64,000 nucleotides of DNA, from contig CM042689.1 of the NCBI GenBank assembly GCA_023614405.1, positions 310,039,132 through 310,103,131 on the forward strand. Direction: 5' to 3'. The notes under the pieces are model-generated. The model did no database searches and was not told the origin of the DNA. It worked only from the letters and a program-made list of their open reading frames with translations. The number at the start of each line of letters is the position of its first letter. Positions within the stretch are counted from its first letter, which is position 1. The position numbers and the translations under genes were made by a program. Source of the stretch: Avena insularis (Eukaryota > Streptophyta > Magnoliopsida > Poales > Poaceae). Below, piece after piece: positions 54,879 through 64,000 of this stretch.

Positions 54879-57800
54879 TGTAACATCCCTAAAATCATGA
54901 TTTCAAAGATTGCATATCATTCATGCATGCATATAATTTTGAGATCATTTTCAAACCATTTTCAAGAAAACAGAAGCACAAAGTGCTATCATTTTATGTG
55001 AGTAAACTTAAATAAAATGACCATCCTCATTTGAGAGCATCAGTGTTTTAAACCAAGTTTGTTTGCTTCCTTGTTGATTGGATTGAGTGTGGAGTTTGGA
55101 CAAAAATATACAAAATAAATATGGTTTCAAAACCATTTTCAAAACATTTCCAAATCAAGTGCTATAGCACTGTTTATTTTGTTTATTCAAAAGAACCAAG
55201 CTTGAACAGAGAGACCACATGTTTCTATGCCCAGAAATATGAATGTTGCACCCTACAAAATTCCTGAAAAGATTTGAATTCAAATAGAGTTTGAATTCAT
55301 TTGAAAATCATTCCAGAAAATCAAATCAGAAATAGAAAAAGAATAAAGAAAAGGAAAAGGGCCGGCGCTACTATTCCAGCCCAACAGAGAATCTAGCCCA
55401 GCTAGCCCACCCGGGTCCCCCCTCTCTCCCTCTCACGCGCGGACGCACCCACAGAGTCGCTGACGCCCGGACCCCACTCCCTCTTTGTTCTATTTGCTGA
55501 CAAGTGGGCCCTGTCCACGTCACCGTCGTCTTCCCCAAATTTCGCGAAGAACACGTCGCCGCTGGCTGTTGCTGCGTTGATTCCGTGGCGTAATTGACAA
55601 TGATTCTCCAGGCGTTTCTTGTCGAGCCCCTGCCTACTTAAACCCCTCCCTCTCACGGCCATTTCCCCTCACTCACCAACCACGAGGCGCCCCAGTGTGC
55701 GAGTATTCTCGCCGCAACTCCGCTGTTCGGCGACCTCGACGAATTCCGGTGAGAACCGCGCCTTTGTCCATGGTTCATACTATCATGCTGCAGCTCTGCG
55801 CATCTCGACACCTCCCATTTGCTCGCGCATGGTCTGTAGCCTCGGCAGCGACAACAACTGAGCGCCGCCGCTCTCTGCTCGAACTCCGGCGACCTCTCCC
55901 CATAAGTACCAGCCGCCCCTTGACCTCTGTTTGATACGCCTAAGATCCCAGCGTCTTGTGCATATAACGGTGCCCTCCTCTTGTCTTAGCGCGGCTCAGA
56001 ACATCGCCAACGTCGACGAGCCGAAGCCATAGCCGCCAGGGACTACTCCGACGAGCAATCCGCGACGACCCCCAGCGCCCCTTCTCCAACCAGAGACACG
56101 TTGAGCTTCACCTCGCCATGGCGGTTCTGGTGAGCATCCTCTCCCCTCCTCGGGTGACCTAGAACACCGGCATCGCCATCGCCGCTCAGCTGGCGGCGCC
56201 ACCGTCTGTGGTCAACTGGATCGTGGCCGTTAGATGTAGATCTTGCGGTTTAGATTAGAACTTAAACGAAGAGGTACGAGCGCATCTAAGCCACTAGATC
56301 TAACTTAAATCCTACGGCTCGCAGAGATCGATCCGCCCGAACCGGTACGGGCCAATAGGAAACAGACGCGTGGCTAGGTTTAGATTTAAAACTGGTTTTT
56401 GAATCTGATTTATGTTCAAATTTTATTGGGCTATAACTTTTGATCCCCATGTTAGAATTTGACAAATTTTATACCGTTGGAATCAGGAGAGCAATCCCTT
56501 TCTAAATATGCAATGTGTTTAATGTTTAGCTTATGTTAAAAAGGTTTTATTTGCAGAAACATATGTAGGGCTTATTTGAGTATATGAAATGTTTAGGAAT
56601 TGTTTTTAGTGTTAAATAAATTTGGTTTGGCAAGTTTTTGACTTGTTTTAGGTTTCAGTACTATGCACTTGCTTGGTTGAGTTTTAAAAATCATCACTTA
56701 GTATTTTGCATGCATGCATATATTTTTTGTTTGTTTGTATATGTTTTGTGTGTAATTTGTTGCTACCATTCTTTGTGTAGACTTTGGTGCTAGTGATTGT
56801 GATTGTGAAGAGTGCTACTCTCCCAACTACCAAGGCAAGTGGTACTTCATGAATATTTCTATCCCTATATTTTATACTAAGCATTAGAAATATTTTGCTA
56901 AGTCTTGCATGTTATTATTTTGCCTATATGCCATGTTGGGAAATCCTAAGTAGTTGTAGAATTGCTAGGAAATTTCTGAGTTAAGTTACTATCTATGCCA
57001 TGCTTAGCCTAGCTAGTAGCAAACAAGGGTTGCTGAAACATACATGCTATGATGAAAATATTTCTAAGTCTTTGGAATTTTGTTTTGCTTAATAAAACAA
57101 CTAAGTCAATGAATCACCTGGGTGGAAATGGACTTGATTGGTGGTTTTGGTTGAGTGGTTACACAAGGCCCATGTCTATGGTTTACCTTGTGTATCTCAC
57201 TTGTGGAAAGCCACTCAGGAACAAAGGGATTTTAGAGGCCATGTGTTGAGAAGCTTCTAGTGCAGCCACTTGGCAATATGGGCTCTGCCTGGACCACATA
57301 GGTTGCTAGAACTTAGACATTTGGACAGTTGGTGGTAGTGGGAATGATAGGTTGGAGCGCGTCCATTTGGTCTAAGGGAAGGCTTCTGAAAGGTCCTGTC
57401 TTGGTGAAACCAAGTCTGGTGGGGAAAGTGCACAACCTCTGCAGATGGAAAAATCTAAGTACTTAGCCAAGTCCATGGTAATGGACAACTTGAGCATGAA
57501 AACATGGAAGCTATCAAGAATATCCTCATCCCAATTTCTAAAGTAAAACTTGTGGGTGAACAAGGGTGAAGGACCTCAATGTCTATTGATGGTTCCTTGG
57601 GAAAAGTTTTGACAAAGAAAAACTTAGTGATTTCAACTAATAGGAAAAACCTATTTTGAGCAAAGCAAGCCAAGCTACACTTAGCCAAATTTGCATATAG
57701 TATCTAGTCCACCTAAAATATACTAAGGTATCACTTGCCAATACTATTCCAAAGTATTGACCCACTGTGGCTGTAACTTGTGATGTTGCAGGTTACTCTG

Positions 57801-58064
57801 ATGAGGATTAGGTGTCATGAGTCTACACTCAACATGTTTGCCTGTGGCACATGAAGATGAAGACTTATATTTATTTACTTATTTAAACTCTTGTAATAGG
57901 CATGTGGCCTTTGAGTTGTAAAGACTATGTTTATCTCTGGAATGGATGTAATAATGACCTTTGTATTTGTGTACTTCATCTTAAACTATGGATGCTAGCA
58001 ATGATCCAGGGACTAGCATTGCAATCACAGGGATCCTTTTCCTTTACAAAGGAGGGATCTTACA
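54879..58064 (+). repeat. A3 3' LTR (3186 bp)
   Basis: TGTAACATCC to ATCTTACA, matched to 45319-48535. Differences are scattered substitutions plus several small deletions in 55680-56200. TGGGC/GCCCA cluster near 55360-55415. No gene. Confidence 0.93.
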
Positions 58065-60536
58065 TTATCACATATAAAATAATAGAAACAAGGTCATGCA
58101 TGCAAGCATGCAAAAGATAGTTTTATTTGCAAAGGTGGTTTCTACTAGGCTCTAAACATTATAAGGTTCAAAGTGGTCATTTACTAAAGTGGTAAATCCA
58201 TTTGCAAAAGGTTTTATCTATAAACCATTTTTAATTCACATCATTATTCTATGTGGTTGAAAATACTTTTAGCAAGCAATATTCTTTTAAGAGTTCACCA
58301 AATATATTTTAATTCTCAAAACTTGGTGTTTAGGGTCAGAAGGCTTGAATCAAATCATTTCCCAAAGGTTTTACTCAAAAATCATTTCTAAAAAAAATCA
58401 ATATTTTTATTTGACTAGAAATGAGCTAATTCAATTATTTACTCCTTAACTTCATAAAATATATTTTTAAATTCATAAGTTGGTTCCTAGGGTCAATAGA
58501 TTCACAACAAACCATTTTGCAAAGATTTCACATTAAAATTATATCTAGAACAATTTTTATATTCATAATAAGCCTACACATGTTTATGCAAATTCAACCA
58601 ATTTTTCAGAAGCAAATCATTAAACAAATTGCATGGTTGCAACGTACTTGTTCTACTGAATCTATTGATATAAAATTTGAAAAATTTGGACGTGTAGATT
58701 TAAAGTTATGAGTTTTACAAGTTTGCATATCAATCAGATTCAAAATTCTGTTTTAAACTCAATCTTGTCCACGTGGCGTAATCTAATTGGTCGGTACCGC
58801 TTCGTGCGGATCAGCCTCTGTGGGATGTTGGATCTAAATAAGATCGTGCGGTTCTGGTTCACTCATACCTCTTCGCTTAGATCTATTCTTAGCCAACAGA
58901 TCAGAATCTAGCGGCCACGGTGCCTCTGACCATGGTTGGGTGGCGCTCGACGGCAGCGACGCTCGGCTAATGACGGTTCCAGCGATACAGGAAGCAAAGT
59001 AGAGGGGAAAATGGCTCACAATGTTCACAAGGAGATGCCGAAGCTCAACGTGTTGTTGGTTTGACGAGGGGCGCACAGGGACGACGACGATTGCTCGTCG
59101 GAGTAGCTACTGACGACGGGCGGCTCTGTTTGCTATCGGAGGTGAGGCTGCAGGTCGCCCTAAGGCAAGATAGGGGTATGGTTAGACGCGGGCTGAACTG
59201 GGGATGATGTGAGCATCAACAGGAGGTGTCGGGGCGGTCGAGACTTACCAGGGGGAGGTCGCCGGAGAAGGGACAGACGCGGCGGAGCTCTGGTGATGAC
59301 GAAGCCGACGATTTGGAGCGCGCGCGAGCGAGTGGAGTGCACGGGCAGATGCGCACTGGTCTAAGGAGCAAGCTCGCGTTCTCGGGGAGGCGAGGGCTGA
59401 GACAGTGGTGGTTGAGCTCAAAATTGGAGCAGCCTAGAGGCAGGGAGTGGCTGGAGCTTGGGGGGAAAGAGAGAGGAGGAACAGGCGGTTAAATGGGCAT
59501 GATCACTGGAGGAATTAAGGCCGCCTTTAACGTGAAATCAACGCCGGAGTTAATCGGCAGAACACCGTTGAGGAGAGGGGAATACGGCTGGTGCGGGTTG
59601 AAGACGATCTTGTTGGCGTTGGGGGCCTGTCATCGGAAGAGAGAGAGTGGGAGATGGGCCACCTGTCTGCGACTCTACGGGTGCGAGAATGAGTGAAAAA
59701 CGTTTCGCTGAGGGGGGGACAAGCTGGGCTGCGACTGGGCCTTGCTGGGCTTGTTGGGTTGGGCTGTGTATGTTTCTTTTTTTATACAGATTTGCCTTTT
59801 CTTTTTCTATTTGATTTTCTGTTTTGATTTTCAAACAAACAATTCAAACAACAAATGAATTCAAACCTTTGCCAAACTTTGTATAGTTTTTAATTCTGTT
59901 TAACAACATAAATCAAAGTCCAAAACAAAATAACACTTTTATTCTTTTAGAATCTATTTAACAATTAAATAAAATAGTCCTCAGTTATTAATTCAAATAG
60001 GATTTGATTTATTTAAAATCTCCATTGAAATCCAAATAATACCAAAATCAATTCAGTAGGTTTTATTTGAAAATGTAAAACACTTGGAAAACTTGTTTAA
60101 AATAATTTAACAAGTTTTAGTGTTTAATTTAAAATGGAAAAGCCTTTACTTTAATAAAATTGGATATTAATAAATCCTCATTATTTTATTTAAATAGTCC
60201 TTTACTCTTTTTATCTAATAGAAATATTTTATTTCAAAAGCTTGGCCAAGTTTTAATTTGGCTTTATAAAATAATCCTTATTTATAATTCTACCTTTGCT
60301 TTATAAAAACAACATCTTTTTATTTAAAGATCCAAGAATAGTGATTCCAATTATTAAAACTTTCTTTATTGATTATTTTATCTTTTTAAATCCCTTTAGG
60401 ATTTATTTGATCAAAATAAGTTTGAAGGTTTCCAATTGGATTCAAAAAGTTTCTTCTCACCCTAAAAATCAACAATTGTTTGTTTTGTTTATTTATTTTT
60501 CACATTTCAAAATTTGGAAAATTTTGGGATGTGACA
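58065..60536 (-). repeat. B3 5' LTR, last piece
   Basis: From the ttatc duplicate (58065-58069) to TTGGGATGTGACA at 60536. Nearly identical to 37616-40108 of the 3' LTR, including the TGGGC cluster (59725-59765) and AT-rich U3. No gene. Confidence 0.9.
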
Positions 60537-61007
60537 TCTAAACCTTTTTCTTTTACTAATTTGATTTTCTGGAATCATTTTCAAATAAATTCAAAAGCAT
60601 TTGAACTTCAAATCTTTCTGGCCTTTTGTAAAATGAATGCTGTATAATTTTGAGTATAAAACCATGCTGCCTTGCTGGACTTGCATAGTTTCTTTGAATC
60701 TTTTTAAAACAATAGTGCCTTAGTACTTGGTTTGATAAAGATTTGAAAAGAGTTTTAATACCATAATGGTTTTGGAAATTTCTGTCCAAACTTTAACATT
60801 CAACCAAACCAATCCTATGAACTCATTCCATGGTTTTAAAACAAATATTCTCTCTCTTGAGAGTGGCATTAGATCAATGTTTGCCCACATAAAATAATAG
60901 CACTTAGTTCTTCTGTTTTCTTGAAATGAGTTTGAAATTGATCCCTAAATGATATGCATGCATGAATGATATGAAAATGTTGAAACCATGATTTTTGGGA
61001 TGTTACA
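60537..61007 (-). repeat. A2 5' LTR, last piece
   Basis: tctaa duplicate (60537-60541), then the U3 start of A2 up to GGGATGTTACA at 61007, matching 22886-23352 of the 3' LTR. No gene. Confidence 0.88.
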
Positions 61008-61012
61008 CATAT

Positions 61013-62260
61013 CCTTAGTTCTTTTAAGATACTTTAGGATATTTTTCAAAGTTGTCCAATGTTCCACTCCTGGATATCTTTGGAAATAGCATGTCCAACT
61101 AAGATCCAGGGCCACATCAGGTCGAGTACATAGCATATCATACATGATAGAACCTACGGCTGAGGCATAGGGGATGTTGGCCATCCTTTCTCTATCATCA
61201 ACTGTTGTTGGACACCGAGTCTTACTCAATGACACACATTTTACAAGAGGCACAAAACCCCTTTTGGCATCTTCCTTTTTGAACTTCTTCAAAATCTTCT
61301 CTATGTAAGTACTCTGACTTAATGCTATCAGGTGTCTTGATCTATCTCTATAGATCTTGATAGCTAATATATAGGCTGCTTCACCTAGATCCTTCATGGA
61401 AAACAGACTACTCAGATATTCCTTTACGTTCCCTAATAATTTCACATCATTCCCAATAAGTAATATGTCATCCACATATACTACTAGGAATGCCACTGAG
61501 CTCCCACTCACTTTCTTGTAAACACAAGCCTCTTTATTATTTTGGACAAATCCAAAACTCTTAATAACTTGATCAAATCGCTTGTTCCAACTCCTAGATG
61601 CTTGATTTAGTCCATAAATGGATCGCTCAAGCTTGCATACTTTTCCAGCATCCTTAGGATCAACAAAACCCTCTGGTTTCATCATATAAAACTCTTCATC
61701 AATGTGACCATTGAGAAAGGCGGTCTTTACATCCATCTGCCATATCTCATAATCATAATATCCATCAATTGCTAGTAAATCCCGGACAGATTTCAACATT
61801 GCTACATGAGAAAAGGTCTCGCTATAATCAATTCCTTCCACTTGTCGAAAACCCTTTGTGACAAGTCTTGCCTTGTGGATAATCACATTGCCATCAACAT
61901 TTGTCTTCTTCTTAAAGATCCATTTATTCTCCACGGCCTTTCGACCTTCAGCGAGATCTACCAAGTTCCAAACCATGTTTTCATACATGGACCCTATCTC
62001 GAATTTCATGGCTTCTAGGCATTTCTTGGAGTTAGCACTTTCCATTGCTTCCTTGTAGGTTTTAGGTTCCTCTTGTTCATCTAACAAGACTGTCATCACA
62101 AGACTACTATACCAATATGGGATGGTATGTACTCTTGCTGATCTTCGAATCGTAGGAGCTTCGATGTTATGATATACAACATTCAATTCTTATTCCACTA
62201 CAGAGGGCGGTCCCGAAACAGTTTCCGTTTTGATACTCACTATTTGGAGAGAAGGGTTGA
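61013..62260 (-). pseudogene. pol: Copia reverse transcriptase
   Basis: Minus-strand open frame of about 390 codons with Copia RT motifs: ENKWIFKKK, ARLVTKGFRQVEGIDYSETF, QMDVKTAFLNG, RSIYGLNQASRSWNKRFD, VVYVDDILLIGND, SMKDLGEAAYILAIKI. The catalytic YVDD is intact. A TAA at 62187-62189 interrupts the frame upstream, where a further 24 codons are readable to 62260. It is cut by A2 after NILKYLKRTKDM at the catat site; RNase H resumes at 20169. Confidence 0.9.
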
Positions 62261-62346
62261 TGACTGCAAGTGAACAGATCGTGTGTAGCTAGTTTCTAAA
62301 TAAAGATATTGATCCCACAAGGAGCAGGAGTTTGAAGTCTAATAAC
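62261..62346. mobile_element. Short fragment of an unidentified LTR
   Basis: Starts TGACTGCAAGTGAACAGATC right after Copia pol and ends at the next LTR. The opening resembles LTR starts, but 86 bp is too little to classify. Confidence 0.35.
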
Positions 62347-63815
62347 TGATGACCCACAAGTATAGGGGGTGTATCGTAGTACTTTCGATAAATAGGAGTG
62401 TCGATCCCAACAAGGAGTAGAGGTGTTGACTAGTGGTTTGGATCGGGAATTCTCTGTAAATACTTAGCAAATGGATTTTTAGGGTTTTTTGATAAAGCAA
62501 AGAAATAAAGTGCAAGTAAATAAAGACAACAAATAATTGCAGCAAGTGGCCCAATCCTTTCTTAGTAAAGGACAAGATGGTAGTATTACTTATGAGTACC
62601 AAACGTTCTCTAGGACACATGGGAATACTGTCAAGTGCTTTCGCTTCATATAGTTGATTAATTTTCTTTGGTTGGATAAGTGTTGTGTGGGTGAACCTAT
62701 GCTAATGTACCGACCTTACTTGGACTAATACAAACTTGTGATTATACCCCTTGCAAGCATCCACAACTACAAGAAAGTAATTAAGATAAAAACGTAACCA
62801 CAACATTAAACTCTAAGATCCTACACTCCCTTGTGCAAAGGTTTCCTAACGGGGGTTCAGGTTTCTGTCACTCCGGCAACCCCACAATTAGTAGCCAAAT
62901 ACACAATGCATTCCCCTAGGCCCATAAATGGTGAAGTATCATGTATTCGATGTTCACATGACACCACTAGAAGAATAACACCACAACTTAAATATCAAAC
63001 CATTGAATATACCTCAACACAATTCCACTACTAACAACATGACTTCTCCCATGTCCTCAAGAACTAAACAAACTACTCACGAGACATCATATGGATCAAG
63101 ATAAGAGATGATATGATGATGGATAACAATCTGAACATAAACAATAATTTAATGGTTCCACTCAGAAGCATCAACTACAAAAGTAATCACCACTGGGAAA
63201 GTTTCCCCTAAGAACTATGCAAAAGTAATCAACACCGGTGGAGATGATGGTGAGGACGATGATGATCCCGATGAAGTCTAGCTTGATGATGGTGTTGATG
63301 GCGACGATCTCCCCTCTCCGAGAAGGAATTTCCCCAACAGAAATTTGTCTGCCGGAGAGCTCTTTCTCTCTCTATAGTTTCCGCCTCGCAGAGACGATGG
63401 AATCTTTCTATGGTTGCCTCCCTTGTATTAGGGTTTCAATTAGAAGATATAGGCGAAAGGGTGAATCAGGAGGTGGGCCAGGGTGGCCACACCCCCTGGT
63501 GGCGCGGCCCAGGGTGGCCCGCGCAGGGGGGGTGGGCCCCCTGTGGCCCATCTCAGCCTCCCCTTCTAGATTCCTTCGTCTTCTAGAAAAATAGGATTTT
63601 CTGTGTATTTTCTAGTATTTTCTGATCTTCGTGAAAATTGCATCTAAACACCGCTTTTTCCATCAGAATCCTGACTCCGACAGTTCATCTCCCAAATGTC
63701 ATCCAACATGCAAAAATAGATGAAACAACATAAGTATCACCTCTTAATATGAAATATATATCAATGAATAGCAGTAAATTATGATATAGAATGGTGATGC
63801 AAAATGGACGTATAA
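62347..63815 (-). repeat. 3' LTR of a minus-strand retrotransposon, grass TGATGACCC type (1469 bp)
   Basis: Starts TGATGACCCACAAGTATAGG and ends near GGACGTATAA, where the expected final CA is AA. A purine-rich tract on the minus strand (AAACTTGGGGGAGT) follows at once, so this is the 3' LTR of an element read on the minus strand. It is G/A-rich around 63240-63300 and GC-rich near 63470-63540. No credible ORF. I recall this sequence type from wheat relatives but do not assign a family. Confidence 0.65.
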
Positions 63816-64000
63816 ACTCCCCCAAGTTTAGACCTTGCTTGTTCCCAAGCAAAAACTGAGCTCAATAAACATGCCCACATGTTTATGGAGTGAAGTGTCG
63901 ATAAAAGGAATACGGACAAGAAGCATCACATTTACCAATACACAACTCATAATAGAAAGCAACTCACCATTATATAACTTAACTTGCAACGAGTATGGGA
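63816..64000 (-). mobile_element. Start of the interior of the TGATGACCC-type element
   Basis: Begins with the polypurine tract (minus) and continues with low-complexity AT-rich sequence to the window end. No coding signal in this stretch. Confidence 0.5.

Larger units (their letters stand above)
45319..58064 (+). mobile_element. Chromovirus copy A3, structurally complete (12,746 bp)
   Basis: Full-length element with perfect ttatc duplications (45314-45318 and 58065-58069). 5' LTR 45319-48535, primer site, extra ORFs y and x, gag-pol, polypurine tract, 3' LTR 54879-58064. It is the youngest layer of the nest: both LTRs look about 97-98% alike by eye, and it lies in B3, which lies in A2. Despite this it is defective: protease D-T-R, a frameshift and several stops in RT/RNase H. 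Integrase and chromodomain are open. Confidence 0.95.
36163..60536 (-). mobile_element. Element B3: gag-only, non-autonomous family B retrotransposon with nested insertions
   Basis: Flanked by perfect tctaa duplications (36158-36162 and 60537-60541). 3' LTR 36163-40108 (3946 bp); interior 40109-41931 (1823 bp); 5' LTR in three pieces, 41932-43004, 44928-45318 and 58070-60536, summing to about 3.93 kb. The interior has an iMet primer site, a gag homologous to family A and a polypurine tract, but no protease, RT, RNase H or integrase and no extra ORFs. Two elements inserted in the 5' LTR: the Copia solo LTR and A3. It needs pol from another element; family A is the obvious donor. Confidence 0.9.
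20170..61007 (-). mobile_element. Chromovirus copy A2, minus strand, with nested insertions
   Basis: Complete at both ends and flanked by perfect catat duplications (20165-20169 and 61008-61012). 3' LTR 20170-23352; interior 23353-34068; 5' LTR 34069-36162 plus 60542-61007. It contains solo LTR B2 in the integrase and element B3 in the 5' LTR. Without insertions the interior is about 6.3 kb, the same as A3. Order on the minus strand: primer site, two extra ORFs, gag, protease, RT, RNase H, integrase, chromodomain, polypurine tract. Several stops and one coding deletion show it is dead. Confidence 0.92.
15670..62260 (-). mobile_element. Copia element (Angela/Tork-like), split by solo LTR B1 and the A2 nest
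   Basis: Minus-strand Ty1/copia element whose pieces are, from 3' to 5': truncated 3' LTR (15670-16049), pol C-terminus (16076-16200), RNase H (19757-20169) and RT (61013-62260). The two large gaps are insertions with perfect target duplications: tgcaa at 16196-16200/19757-19761 and catat at 20165-20169/61008-61012. Joining across them gives continuous Copia sequence. Gag, protease and integrase are not seen; the element is cut at 62260 by another LTR fragment. Confidence 0.88.

Noticed and set aside
62195..62230. CACTA-like terminal sequence (cactacagagggcgg)
   Set aside because: It is in frame with Copia pol on the minus strand, has no partner terminal repeat and no 3-bp duplication that I can see.

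Overview
The window is intergenic DNA from a large, repeat-rich grass genome, most likely Pooideae (Triticeae or Poeae). The evidence is a BARE/Angela-type Copia LTR that starts TGTTGGAGATATGCCC, an LTR that starts TGATGACCCACAAGTATAGG (a type I recall from these grasses), and large chromovirus LTRs that start TGTAACATCCC or TGTCACATCCC. I found no host gene, tRNA, rRNA or CRISPR. Nearly every base can be assigned to nested LTR retrotransposons, and most ORFs are retroelement genes, usually broken by stops or frameshifts. Family labels A and B are mine.

Layout. (1) 1-7262: the 3' part of a plus-strand Ty3/gypsy chromovirus, copy A1, with gag-pol, chromodomain and a 3.18-kb 3' LTR. It sits in the 3' UTR of (2) a minus-strand Tat-lineage gypsy element, 7263-15178, with gag, protease, RT, RNase H, a second archaeal-type RNase H, integrase and a 0.77-kb 5' LTR. 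(3) 15179-15669 is a fragment of an older Athila-like LTR or leader. (4) From about 15670 to 62260 a minus-strand Copia element is split by everything inserted in it. (5) 62261-64000 holds a short LTR fragment, then a 1.47-kb LTR and the start of the interior of another minus-strand element.

The nest inside the Copia element. Solo LTR B1 (16201-19756, TSD tgcaa) and chromovirus A2 (20170-61007, minus, TSD catat) lie in the Copia pol region. A2 was hit in its integrase by solo LTR B2 (23819-28217, TSD gataa) and in its 5' LTR by element B3 (36163-60536, minus, TSD tctaa). The 5' LTR of B3 was hit by a Copia solo LTR (43005-44922, TSD ccttg) and by chromovirus A3 (45319-58064, plus, TSD ttatc). 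All six pairs of 5-bp target duplications read as perfect, which fixes the order: Copia, then A2, then B3, then A3 and the Copia solo LTR.

Biology. Family A (A1-A3) is a Tekay-like chromovirus: initiator-Met-tRNA primer site, gag-pol in one frame, integrase ending in a chromodomain. It carries two additional sense ORFs between the primer site and gag, present in both copies whose 5' part is visible (A2, A3). Family B has LTRs whose 3' third resembles family A, the same primer site and a closely related gag. Its one copy with an interior (B3) has no pol and neither extra ORF, so B looks like a gag-carrying non-autonomous partner that would need family A pol in trans. No family A copy here is intact: protease, RNase H or zinc-knuckle residues are lost and several reading frames are broken, many by CAG-to-TAG changes expected from deamination of methylated cytosine. 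The 5' ORF cassette and the A/B partnership are the most promising leads.
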